From assembly GCA_026394055.1 (NCBI GenBank), contig JAPKYZ010000060.1:1-61488 (forward strand): DNA of 61,488 bases, in the 5' to 3' direction. Shown here piece by piece: positions 1 to 7,271 of the stretch; the first letter of the stretch is position 1, and every line of letters starts with the position of its first letter. A program made the position numbers and the translations under genes. This DNA comes from Acidobacteriota bacterium (lineage in GTDB: Bacteria; Acidobacteriota; Terriglobia; Bryobacterales; Bryobacteraceae). The notes under the pieces are model-generated. The model was not told where the DNA came from and did not search any database. It was given only the letters and a program-made list of their open reading frames with translations.

Positions 1-218
1 GCATGCAGCCAATCACCATAGACCAGCGGATGCCCGTCGGTGGGAATGATCTCAATGTTCTCCAGACCCGCGCCGCTCATGGCGTCAGCGACAAATCGCG
101 CCGCGTGGATGACATCATCCCGGTGCTCCGGCAGCGTCGAAATGGAGGGGATGCGGAGGAACGTCAGCAGTTCGTCCAGCAGCCGCTGCTTGTGGGTATC
201 GAGGTATTCCTGGAGCAT
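1..218 (-). CDS. M20-family dipeptidase/peptidase, N-terminal fragment
   Basis: Reading the minus strand from an ATG at 218 gives an open frame of 72 codons that runs off the window edge. It begins MLQEYLDTHKQRLLDELL, followed by FLRIPSISTLPEHRDDV and a segment ending in DGHPLVYGDW. This arrangement (an amphipathic helix, then RIPSIS, then helix, then HPLVYG) is typical of the first 70 residues of M20/M25/M40 metallopeptidases of the carnosinase/succinyl-diaminopimelate desuccinylase type. The zinc ligands lie beyond the window. It is transcribed divergently from the FAD oxidoreductase, with 94 bp between the two starts. The family assignment is good; the substrate cannot be told from this fragment. 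Confidence 0.8.
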   Translation of the reverse strand, partial: MLQEYLDTHKQRLLDELLTFLRIPSISTLPEHRDDVIHAARFVADAMSGAGLENIEIIPTDGHPLVYGDWLH

Positions 219-299
219 GGTCAAAAGGCGAACCCTCGCCAGTTTTGATTATCGCGCGTGCCAGCGGCGGGCAAGGGGCGCACCGATTCGGAGGCGTGC

Positions 300-305
300 T
301 AGCGT
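300..305 (+). promoter_or_regulatory. -10-like box TAGCGT, 7 nt before the GTG start
   Basis: TAGCGT ends 7 nt before the GTG at 313 and no Shine-Dalgarno is visible. The same geometry recurs at other genes in the window and suggests a leaderless mRNA. No convincing -35 is seen. Confidence 0.35.
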
Positions 306-312
306 GGCTGAT

Positions 313-1998
313 GTGAAGATCTCACGGCGTCAATTTGCAACTCTAGCCTCCACCGCGATGGTGTTTCCCCGGGCCGCTCTCGCGGCCAAATCGCTGACTG
401 CGGATGTCGCGATCATCGGCGGTGGCACCGGCGGTTGCGCGGCCGCCATGGCCGCCTTGCGCAACGGGATGTGCGTCATCATGACCGAAGAGACCGATTG
501 GGTGGGCGGCCAGTTGACCAGCCAGTGCGTGCCTCCCGATGAGCATCCCTGGATCGAGAACTTCGGCGGCACGCGCCTCTATCGCGACTACCGGCGCGCG
601 GTCCGCCAATACTACCGCAACCATTTCGCGCTGAAGGCCAGCCTGCGCCAACAGAGCGTCTTCAACCCCGGCGGCGGCAGCGTCTCCGCGTTGACGCATG
701 AGCCGCCGGTCTCGCTGGCCGTGATCGAGGCGCTGCTCTCGCCGTGGCTCTCAAGCGGCCAGTTGACCCTGCTGCTCCGCCATCGGCCCAGCGCCGCGGC
801 AACCGTCGGCGACCGCATCACCGCCGTGACCGTGAAGGATCTCGAAACCGGCACCACCCGCACGATCGAAGCGCCCTACTTTATCGACGCCACTGAGCAG
901 GGCGACCTGCTGCCGCTCGCCAAGGTGGAGTACGTCACCGGCTTTGAATCCCGCAAGGACACGGGTGAACCGTCCGCGCCGGAGGTGGCCCAGCCTGCCA
1001 ACATCCAGGCCTTTACGGTCTGTTTTTCGGTGAGCTATCACCCGGGCGAAGACCACACCATCGACAAGCCAAACGACTACGCGTTCTGGCGTGACTATGT
1101 GCCGAACTTGAAGCCCCGGAACTGGCCCGGCAAGCTGCTGAGCTGGCAAATGTCGAACCCTATTACGCTGGACCCGCGGGCGGTGAAGTTCGACCCCACG
1201 GAGTCCGTTGGCGTGGCCGGTCCGTTGAACCTCTGGCTCTACCGCCGCATCCGCTCGAAGAGCCATTTTGAGGGCGACGCCGGTGCCGACATCTCACTGA
1301 TCAACTGGCCGCAGAACGACTACTGGTTGGGCAATCTGCACGACGTCAGCGAAGCCGAAGCGGCCCAACATCTGAAGCGCGGCCGCGAGCTTTCGCTCAG
1401 CTTGCTTTATTGGATGCAGACGGAGGCTCCGGCGGCCAGTGGCGCGGGCTGGAAGGGCCTGAAGCTTCGCGGCGACCAGTCCGGCACTGCTGATGGCTTG
1501 GCCAAGTATCCCTACATCCGCGAGTCCCGGCGCATCAAGGCGGAGTTCACCGTAGTCGAACAGCACGTCGGCACGGATGCTCGCATGAAGGCCACCGGGC
1601 AAACGCGCGAGCAGGTGACGGCCGAGCCGTTTGCCGATTCGGTGGGCATTGGCAGCTACCGGATCGACCTGCACCCCTCGTCCGGCGGCGACAACTACAT
1701 CGACGTCAGTTCCCTGCCCTTCCAGATCCCGATGGGCGCGCTGATTCCGCGCCGGGTCGAGAATTTGCTGGCGGCCTCCAAGAACCTGGGCGTCACCCAC
1801 ATCACCAACGGCTGCTACCGCCTGCACCCGGTGGAATGGAACATCGGTGAATCGGCCGGGGCGCTGGCGGCGCATGCCGTGAAGACGCGCCAGACACCCC
1901 GCGCCATCCGCAACAACGAAGCGCGGCGCAAGGAGTTTCAAGCCTCGCTCACCGCGCAGGGCGTGGAACTGGCTTGGCCACGGATCTCGCCACGTTAG
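313..1998 (+). CDS. Tat-exported FAD-dependent oxidoreductase (FAD_oxidored family)
   Basis: A 561-residue flavoprotein. The GTG at 313 gives MKISRRQFATLAS, a twin-arginine signal (SRRQF) with a hydrophobic stretch ending near AALAA. The dinucleotide-binding motif IIGGGTGG follows at about residues 34-41, and then the ETDWVGGQLTSQ segment characteristic of secreted FAD-dependent oxidoreductases of the FAD_oxidored group. These are often found with polysaccharide-degradation genes, and the substrate is usually unknown. The C-terminal part contains QIPMGALIPRRVENLLAASKN, cut here to its recognisable core IPRRVENLLAA, also typical. The open frame extends upstream to 40, but that part is shadow coding. 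An alternative GTG lies at 304. The gene is followed by a palindromic repeat in the convergent gap to the next gene. Confidence 0.85.
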   Translation: MKISRRQFATLASTAMVFPRAALAAKSLTADVAIIGGGTGGCAAAMAALRNGMCVIMTEETDWVGGQLTSQCVPPDEHPWIENFGGTRLYRDYRRAVRQYYRNHFALKASLRQQSVFNPGGGSVSALTHEPPVSLAVIEALLSPWLSSGQLTLLLRHRPSAAATVGDRITAVTVKDLETGTTRTIEAPYFIDATEQGDLLPLAKVEYVTGFESRKDTGEPSAPEVAQPANIQAFTVCFSVSYHPGEDHTIDKPNDYAFWRDYVPNLKPRNWPGKLLSWQMSNPITLDPRAVKFDPTESVGVAGPLNLWLYRRIRSKSHFEGDAGADISLINWPQNDYWLGNLHDVSEAEAAQHLKRGRELSLSLLYWMQTEAPAASGAGWKGLKLRGDQSGTADGLAKYPYIRESRRIKAEFTVVEQHVGTDARMKATGQTREQVTAEPFADSVGIGSYRIDLHPSSGGDNYIDVSSLPFQIPMGALIPRRVENLLAASKNLGVTHITNGCYRLHPVEWNIGESAGALAAHAVKTRQTPRAIRNNEARRKEFQASLTAQGVELAWPRISPR

Positions 1999-2015
1999 TT
2001 TGAATTGTTTCGAGG

Positions 2016-2085
2016 GACCGCCTGCGGACGCGCGCGGCTCAGTCGCATACGCGCGTTACTGAGCCGCGACCGTGAGGGAGCGGTC
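2016..2085 (-). repeat. Dispersed palindromic (REP-like) repeat, copy 1
   Basis: On the minus strand it reads GACCGCTCCCTCACGGTCGC, then GGCTCAGTAA, a variable centre, and CTGAGCCGCGCGCG ending in GCGGTC. The outer arms (GACCGC/GCGGTC) and inner arms (CGCGGCTCAGT/ACTGAGCCGCG) pair, making a long hairpin. Related copies lie at 31690-31773, 36392-36471 and 50752-50821. This one sits between two convergent genes, where it could end transcription from both sides. Confidence 0.85.
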
Positions 2086-2107
2086 TTTGAGCCTTCCACA
2101 AGAGCAG

Positions 2108-3307
2108 CTACGCAGCCGAGAAGATCTCCTTCATGCGTCCGGCGGCCAGCTTCTCATCGCCCGCGTCATTCATGAAGACCACGAACATCAGGCCATCCTT
2201 CTCCCGCAACGTGGCGATACGCGGCGTGCCGTCCAGCAAACGCTTTTCGACGGCGGCCACCGTGAGCCCGGTCTTTTGCTGATCCCACCGGGCGATCACG
2301 CGATGGACGCGCCGGGTGCGGTCGTGCGGGGCGAAGCTGACCTGCATGGTGGGCAACTTGCCGAGCTCGCCCGCTAGGAACTTCGCCTGCCGCTCACACT
2401 CGCGGTCCAGCGCCACAAAGTCGAGCTTTGCGTACTTCTCCACCGCCAGCCACAGCGCCACCATCTCCTCGCGGCCCACCTTGAAGGGGCGGCCGTTGGA
2501 ATCGGAATGCGGGCTGGCATTCAGCGCAGCGGCGGCAATTAGATCCTTCCGTCCGGCCAGGATGCCGGAGCTTTGGGGGCCGCGGAGGTGCTTGCCGCCG
2601 CTCACTGCGATCAGGTCCGTCCCCAAGGCCGCCAGCTTCGGGATGTTGCCCCAGGGCGGCAGCATATTGGCTGCATCCACCAGCACCGGAAACCCGGCCT
2701 TGCGCCCGATGGCGATGCAGTCGGCCAGCGGAATGGGCGTCTCGACGTTCCAGTCGCCGCTTTGGCCGCCCAGGAAGTACATCAAGGCGGTCCGCGAACT
2801 GGCCGCGTTCAACAGCTGCTCGCGGGTCTCCACTTCGACGATCTTGACGCCCGCGCTGCGGACGGCGTGGTCGTAGCCGTTGCGGTGCACTTTCTGGATG
2901 AGGGCCTCGCTCTTCATGCCGGTCAGGTCCGGCAGTTGGCGGATCTTGCGCTCATCGGTTCCGGCGAGACAAGCGTAGGTGCCCAGGGCGATGGCTCCCG
3001 CGGCGCCGGAGGTCACCAGGGCGGCTTCGCAACCGATCAGACGCGATAGCCGCTCGCCGATCTTTTCCTGCAGCTCTTCCAGCACCACGTAGTGCCGGGC
3101 GAGCTCCGCCATGGCGGGTTGAAGCTCCGGCCAGGGCTTGGAGGCGCCGATCACGGTATGCGTCCCGCGAAAGTTGACCACGGGGCGGATGCCCAATTGA
3201 TCGAGAACCGACGCGGTGGCGGATTGCGCCGGGCGGGCTCCGGCGGCGGCGGCCAGCGAGGCGGCCCCTGCGGATTGGAGGAGATGGCGGCGAGTACGGC
3301 CCTTCAT
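2108..3307 (-). CDS. SelA/DgaE-like PLP-dependent enzyme, exported
   Basis: A 399-residue fold-type I PLP enzyme. The first 30 residues form a Tat-like signal (GRTRRHLLQSAGAASLAAAA), trimmed here to RTRRHLLQSAG; the mature part starts near SVLDQLGIRPVVNFRGT, matching the N-terminus of SelA-like and D-glucosaminate-6-phosphate ammonia-lyase-like proteins. A glycine-rich segment (VTSGAAGAIALGTYACLAG) binds the cofactor phosphate, DAANMLPP supplies the aspartate to the pyridine nitrogen, and K239 in SGGKHLRGPQ is the likely Schiff-base lysine. Export of a SelA-like enzyme is unusual compared with the cytoplasmic family members, but such Tat-tagged versions are seen in environmental Acidobacteria and Planctomycetes. 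The substrate is unknown; an amino-sugar or amino-acid lyase or racemase is plausible. Confidence 0.8.
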   Translation of the reverse strand: MKGRTRRHLLQSAGAASLAAAAGARPAQSATASVLDQLGIRPVVNFRGTHTVIGASKPWPELQPAMAELARHYVVLEELQEKIGERLSRLIGCEAALVTSGAAGAIALGTYACLAGTDERKIRQLPDLTGMKSEALIQKVHRNGYDHAVRSAGVKIVEVETREQLLNAASSRTALMYFLGGQSGDWNVETPIPLADCIAIGRKAGFPVLVDAANMLPPWGNIPKLAALGTDLIAVSGGKHLRGPQSSGILAGRKDLIAAAALNASPHSDSNGRPFKVGREEMVALWLAVEKYAKLDFVALDRECERQAKFLAGELGKLPTMQVSFAPHDRTRRVHRVIARWDQQKTGLTVAAVEKRLLDGTPRIATLREKDGLMFVVFMNDAGDEKLAAGRMKEIFSAA

Positions 3308-3315
3308 GTCCCCCG

Positions 3316-3321
3316 ATTATG
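3316..3321 (-). promoter_or_regulatory. -10-like box CATAAT, 8 nt before the ATG
   Basis: CATAAT matches five of six consensus -10 positions and ends 8 nt before the ATG at 3307. No clear Shine-Dalgarno is seen. Confidence 0.3.
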
Positions 3322-3414
3322 CCGAATTCCGCGCCCGAACGATACCGCGAACTTAACTGTTTACGAAACGCTAGGCCGGTTAACGTCACCTTACAAACGT
3401 AGGAGGCCGCCGCC

Positions 3415-3579
3415 ATGGCCATGATTGACTGGGAAGACCGTACGCCGCCTTGCCGCGCCAGAATGTTAGCTCACCTGAGGCATCGTCAACTTCCGCAAGG
3501 CTCCGCCTGGACGGCAGTGCTGGTCTCAGCGGGCACAGTTGCTCAGCTGACCGGTATGTTCTGGAACTTACTGCACTAA
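3415..3579 (+). CDS. Single-TM microprotein A (MAMIDWEDRTP family)
   Basis: A 54-codon ORF with a perfect AGGAGG at 3401-3406, 8 nt before the ATG. The product begins MAMIDWEDRTPPCRARMLAH and ends in a hydrophobic segment containing VSAGTVAQLTGMFWNLLH. It is homologous over its full length to the ORF at 3645-3836 on the other strand: identical for the first 11 residues, then CR-x-R, HLR, and TVAQ-x2-G-x3-W in the membrane part. In the conserved N-terminal codons nearly all differences are synonymous (for example ATT/ATC, GAC/GAT, GAA/GAG, CGT/CGC), which argues that both are translated and under selection. I do not recognise the family. A short cytoplasmic acidic/basic head plus one membrane helix is all that can be said. 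Confidence 0.75.
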   Translation: MAMIDWEDRTPPCRARMLAHLRHRQLPQGSAWTAVLVSAGTVAQLTGMFWNLLH

Positions 3580-3644
3580 AGTGGGGCCGCGGTGCTTACG
3601 ATGAGACTTAAATATCCGGCTGTGCATCTGTCTGTCTTACAATC

Positions 3645-3836
3645 TCAAAGGCCAGCGTGAATGACCTGCGCGAAAAAGAAGTACCAGATCAGGGCGCCGG
3701 CCTGCGCAACGGTCATCGTTCCCGCAATAAAGGCAGGCAATAGCGACGGGCGCTGGCGGTCTTGTTCGCCACGCAAATGCTTCAGGAGCCGCTGCCGGCA
3801 TTCCGGTGTGCGGTCCTCCCAATCGATCATGGCCAA
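3645..3836 (-). CDS. Single-TM microprotein B (MAMIDWEDRTP family)
   Basis: A 63-residue ORF that converges on microprotein A with 65 bp between their stops. A TTG at 3836 aligns with the ATG of the paralogue and has AGGAG 10 nt upstream, so TTG is the likelier start; an in-frame ATG at 3830 is the alternative. The product has the same MAMIDWEDRTP head and CR-x-R-x-L-x-HLR block, then a charged linker and a single hydrophobic helix (PAFIAGTMTVAQAGALIWYF, ending in FFAQVIHAGL). It lies downstream of xylB on the same strand but is separated by 226 bp. Function unknown; a membrane-anchored small regulator or subunit is possible, with no direct evidence. Confidence 0.7.
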   Translation of the reverse strand: MAMIDWEDRTPECRQRLLKHLRGEQDRQRPSLLPAFIAGTMTVAQAGALIWYFFFAQVIHAGL

Positions 3837-3968
3837 GGGCAGTTGGCTCCTAACGAGAGATAGGTTTACGGTCTAAGTATTGTTACCCATTCCCGCATCC
3901 AAATCCCGGGTTCTGCTCTTGAATAACTAGGTGATGACGAAAAATGAACGTACCGCCAGTAGTAGCCA

Positions 3969-3986
3969 GGCTATCTTTGGATAGCC
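3969..3986. other. Short perfect hairpin in the xylB-microprotein B gap
   Basis: GGCTATC-TTTG-GATAGCC forms a 7-bp perfect stem with a 4-nt loop inside the 226-bp gap 3837-4062. There is no strong T-run, so it is not a convincing intrinsic terminator. Nothing else stands out in this gap. Confidence 0.4.
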
Positions 3987-4062
3987 CGTTCTGCATTTGT
4001 AGGCGAGGATGCGAGCCCGCAGATGTTACGGGATCTCCCGGCAGTATCGAGAAGCTTTACAC

Positions 4063-5547
4063 TTATGCGCGAGGAATGCTTCGCAACGCGGGGTAAAGCG
4101 ATTGATATACCTTGTGGCCGCGTTGGTAAAGCTGTTCGGAGGCATCTGGCGGGCAGGTTTCCGTCACGGCGATCGTTGCGCGGCAGGCCTCCGGAACGGT
4201 GGCGAACAGGCCCGTACCCGCCATCGCCAGCAACGCTGCGCCATAGGCTGAGCCTTCCTGGGTGGCCAGCGTCATCACCGGTTTAGCCAAAATGCTGGCC
4301 AGAATCTGCCGCCACAGTGGGGACTTGGCGCCGCCGCCGGAGGCCCGCACAGCGGCGACGGTGACGCCCAACTGCTCCACCAGCTCCAGGCAGTCCTTCT
4401 GCGAATAGGAGACGCCCTCGACAATGGCCCGGACCAGGTCCGCCCGGCGATGGCGTGCCGTCAGACCAATCCAACCGCCGCGCGCTTCCGGATCTAAGTG
4501 CGGCGTCCGCTCGCCCATCAAGTAAGGCAGCCAGTAGAGCCCCTGGGAACCGGCGGGAGCGGTGGCCGCTTCCTGCATCAGCGTGTCGTAATCGACACCC
4601 GGAGCCAGTTGGTTACGGAACCACTGGAGGCTCAGCCCTGCACCCTGCGTGACGCCCATGACGTGCCACTTGCCGGGGACAGCGTGGCAGAACGTATGGA
4701 CGCGGCCCTGCGGGTCGTACGCCACTTCTTCCATGTGCGCGAACACGACGCCCGAGGTGCCCAACGTGCAGGAGACAATGCCCGGCTCGACAATCCCGTT
4801 GCCCACAGCACTGGCCGCTTGATCACCGGCACCCGCCACCAGCGGCGTCCCGGCCTTCAGCCCGGTGAGCGCCGCCGCCTCCGCTGACACGGCGCCGCAA
4901 ACCGCGCTGGATTCATAGACCGGCGGCAGAATCGCCGGATCGATGCCCATAGCCGCGCACATCTCGGTGGACCAGCGCCGCTCGACGACATCGAACAGCG
5001 CGGTGCCGGAAGCATCCGAAACGTCGGCGCCCAGATCTCCGGACAGCTTAAAGCGGACATAGTCCTTGGGCAACATCAGGTGGCGGACCTGTTGATAGAG
5101 CTCCGGCTGATGGTCGCGCACCCACAGGAATTTGGGCAGCGTGAAGCCGGTCAGCACGGGGTTGGCGGTCCAACGAAGGACATTTTCAGCTCCGGCGGCC
5201 TGGGTGGCCCAGTCCACTTGCGCCTGGCTGCGTTGGTCGCACCAGATCAGCGCGGGGCGCACCACCTGCTGGGCGGCGTTGAGCATGGTGACGCCATGCA
5301 TCTGGCCGGAAAAGCCGATGCCCTGGACGGCGTTGCCAGTCACTCCGGCGGCGCTTAGAACGCCCCGAATCGCCTCTTGCGCCGCGCGCCACCAATCGTC
5401 GGGGTGCTGCTCCGCCCACAACGGCTGGGCCATCGCCATCTCTTCGTGAACGGCCGTAAATCCATGCGCCACGCGGCCGGTCTCGTCCACCAGCAGGGCG
5501 CGCGTGCCGCCGGTGCCGACGTCAATTCCCATCCAGTATCCGGGCAT
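4063..5547 (-). CDS. xylB: Xylulokinase (FGGY family)
   Basis: A 494-residue FGGY sugar kinase, the normal length for xylulokinase. The N-terminal phosphate-binding loop is IDVGTGGTRALLVD (residues about 8-21), followed by the GFSGQMHGVTMLN segment and WCDQRSQ that mark xylulokinases. GAGDQAASAVGNG carries the probable catalytic aspartate, and RASGGGAKSPLWRQILA is the C-terminal ATP-binding motif. It phosphorylates D-xylulose to xylulose 5-phosphate for the pentose phosphate pathway. Its ATG overlaps the stop of the upstream ROK kinase by one base (TAATG), so the two are almost certainly translationally coupled. No xylose isomerase is adjacent, so an alternative ketose substrate cannot be excluded. 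Confidence 0.9.
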   Translation of the reverse strand: MPGYWMGIDVGTGGTRALLVDETGRVAHGFTAVHEEMAMAQPLWAEQHPDDWWRAAQEAIRGVLSAAGVTGNAVQGIGFSGQMHGVTMLNAAQQVVRPALIWCDQRSQAQVDWATQAAGAENVLRWTANPVLTGFTLPKFLWVRDHQPELYQQVRHLMLPKDYVRFKLSGDLGADVSDASGTALFDVVERRWSTEMCAAMGIDPAILPPVYESSAVCGAVSAEAAALTGLKAGTPLVAGAGDQAASAVGNGIVEPGIVSCTLGTSGVVFAHMEEVAYDPQGRVHTFCHAVPGKWHVMGVTQGAGLSLQWFRNQLAPGVDYDTLMQEAATAPAGSQGLYWLPYLMGERTPHLDPEARGGWIGLTARHRRADLVRAIVEGVSYSQKDCLELVEQLGVTVAAVRASGGGAKSPLWRQILASILAKPVMTLATQEGSAYGAALLAMAGTGLFATVPEACRATIAVTETCPPDASEQLYQRGHKVYQSLYPALRSIPRA

Positions 5548-6473
5548 TAGCGGCTCTCCAGGTCTTGGCTCAAGAACGGCAGATACGCCGCACCGTAAAG
5601 CCCCGCCAGATCGCCCAGCGCGGCCTTTTCAATGCGCGTATCGGTGTGCCGGAAGGTGTAGGAGCGGCGCTTCACTTCCTCGAACATGTAGGGCGCAAAG
5701 TAGTCCCAAGCCGGCAGCGGTCCACCGCTCAGCAGGTGGAGCGGGAAGTTGAAGATGTTCACGAGGTTCGCAATCGCAATGCCGAGCGAGCGGCCCATGT
5801 GTTCAAAGATCATATGCGCGCGGTCGTTGCCCTGCACCGCTAGCTCATAGACGCCCTTGGCGGTAATGGTTTCGCCCAGCCCATGCAGCCGGCCCATCGC
5901 GGCGATGGCGGTGGCGGAGGCGTGTTTTTCCACGCAGCCGACGTTACCGCAGCCGCACGGCAGGCCATTGGGGACCACGGTGATGTGGCCCAGCTCCGCC
6001 GCCATGCCAATCTCGCCATGCAGCACGCGTCCGTGATGGATGATGCCGCCGCCGATGCCGGTGCCGAGCGTCAACAGGATGAAGTGGCGAACATCTCGGC
6101 CCGCGCCCATCCACTTTTCGCCCAGCGCCGCGGCGTTGGCGTCGTTTTCCAGGATCACCGGCGCGCCCAGCCGCTTTTCAATTTCGTCGCGCAGCGGGAA
6201 GTTCTCAAGCGGCACCAGATTGTTCGAATTGAAGATGTAGCCCTTCTCCAGGTGAATGAAGCCCGGCACGCCAATTCCGGCGCCCGCAAAGCGACCGGTC
6301 TGGCGGTCCCGCAAGGTGCGGATGGCTCCGACCATCGCGTCGATCACCGCATCGCGGCCTTCTCCAATGCTGGTCAGCGCGGTGTGCCGGTCCAGGATCT
6401 GGCCCTCGCGGCTGACCACCGCCGCCCGCAGATTCGTACCACCCAAATCAATGCCAATCGAAAATTCACTCAT
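5547..6473 (-). CDS. ROK-family sugar kinase (glucokinase-like)
   Basis: A 308-residue ROK protein starting at the ATG giving MSEFSIGIDLGGTN; the frame stays open upstream to 6491, but the family N-terminus and a TACCCT box 8 nt before 6473 favour this start. The ATP-binding motif is GIDLGGTNLRAAVV near the N-terminus. ILENDANAAALGE holds the catalytic aspartate, and the ROK zinc motif appears as CGCGNVGC. There is no N-terminal helix-turn-helix, so this is a kinase and not a NagC/Mlc-like repressor. It is coupled to xylB. Glucose, fructose or N-acetylhexosamine are all possible substrates; glucokinase is the most common role for this length. Confidence 0.85.
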   Translation of the reverse strand: MSEFSIGIDLGGTNLRAAVVSREGQILDRHTALTSIGEGRDAVIDAMVGAIRTLRDRQTGRFAGAGIGVPGFIHLEKGYIFNSNNLVPLENFPLRDEIEKRLGAPVILENDANAAALGEKWMGAGRDVRHFILLTLGTGIGGGIIHHGRVLHGEIGMAAELGHITVVPNGLPCGCGNVGCVEKHASATAIAAMGRLHGLGETITAKGVYELAVQGNDRAHMIFEHMGRSLGIAIANLVNIFNFPLHLLSGGPLPAWDYFAPYMFEEVKRRSYTFRHTDTRIEKAALGDLAGLYGAAYLPFLSQDLESR

Positions 6474-6481
6474 CGAACGGT

Positions 6482-6487
6482 AGGGTA
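6482..6487 (-). promoter_or_regulatory. -10-like box TACCCT, 8 nt before ROK kinase ATG
   Basis: TACCCT ends 8 nt before the ATG at 6473, the TANNNT-to-start geometry seen elsewhere in the window. It would drive the ROK-xylB pair. Confidence 0.3.
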
Positions 6488-6532
6488 CCAAACCCGCCGG
6501 ATTGGGCTGTCCGCCACCCGCTGCCTGGAAAC

Positions 6533-6561
6533 TTGCATTGCCCCGCCCGCGTCCTTATAAT
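6533..6561 (+). promoter_or_regulatory. Sigma-70 type promoter for the 6622 gene
   Basis: TTGCAT (6533-6538), a 17-nt spacer and a perfect TATAAT (6556-6561). Transcription would begin near 6568, giving a leader of about 54 nt before the ATG at 6622. Confidence 0.6.
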
Positions 6562-6621
6562 CGAGCAAATCTAACGTTGGCACCCTGTTGCTGTCGATAA
6601 GACTGGACATGTGAGGCGGCA

Positions 6622-7245
6622 ATGCAGATTCTTGGCGGTCGGCAGTTTATCGAGATCCCCGGAAGCTTTACCCACGAGCTTCCGCCCCTGCTGGTGCGAT
6701 CCGCACCGAAAAAGCGCTTGGATAAGGTGATGGGCATGGCGCAGGACATCGTTGAGTCAGAAGACTTGATTGATGACATGGCGCTGGGCGACGTCTCTCT
6801 GGCCACGGCTCCGCAAGAGCATGAACGCCGCAAGATGGACCTCGCGCTGAACCTGGTAGACCAGTACTTCGCCATGGTGGCCCACTGGCAGTGGGGCGAT
6901 TCGATCCTCGAATGGATCCGCCAGTGCGAGACGACGTTTGAGCTTTCGCAGAACCTGCGTCCGCTGCTGCGGGCCGATGTCTGGCCGCATGCCGGCCGGT
7001 CCAGCTTTGTGACGTTGCTGGCCGACAAGGAAGTGAAGATGGATGGCGTGGCACTGCAGCAAGCAGTGGGGATGCGCCTGACGTTCCGCCAGCCGCCGCC
7101 CATCAGTTGCTTCTCCAACCAGTTCCTGTTCTACCTGAACCATTCGGTTTCGGCCAAGGCGTATGAGACCTGGGCGGCGATGTCGCCGGACCCCATCTCC
7201 GCGCTGCCACCGGAGCGGTTTACGTTCCAGGTCGTCACCATGTAG
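6622..7245 (+). CDS. Conserved-looking hypothetical protein
   Basis: A 207-residue soluble protein with no signal peptide and no membrane segment; I do not recognise its family. It opens MQILGGRQFIEIPGSFTHEL, is rich in alpha-helical sequence between residues 30 and 130 (including WQWGDSILEWIRQCETTFEL), and ends with a beta-like tail RFTFQVVTM. A weak purine-rich GAGGCGG precedes the ATG. A good -35/-10 pair 60-90 bp upstream and a codon-like composition matching its neighbours support it as a real, independently transcribed gene. It is monocistronic, between the divergent ROK kinase operon and a convergent amidohydrolase. Confidence 0.7.
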   Translation: MQILGGRQFIEIPGSFTHELPPLLVRSAPKKRLDKVMGMAQDIVESEDLIDDMALGDVSLATAPQEHERRKMDLALNLVDQYFAMVAHWQWGDSILEWIRQCETTFELSQNLRPLLRADVWPHAGRSSFVTLLADKEVKMDGVALQQAVGMRLTFRQPPPISCFSNQFLFYLNHSVSAKAYETWAAMSPDPISALPPERFTFQVVTM

Positions 7246-7271
7246 CTGGAGTTCGCGGTGCGGCCCAGGCG

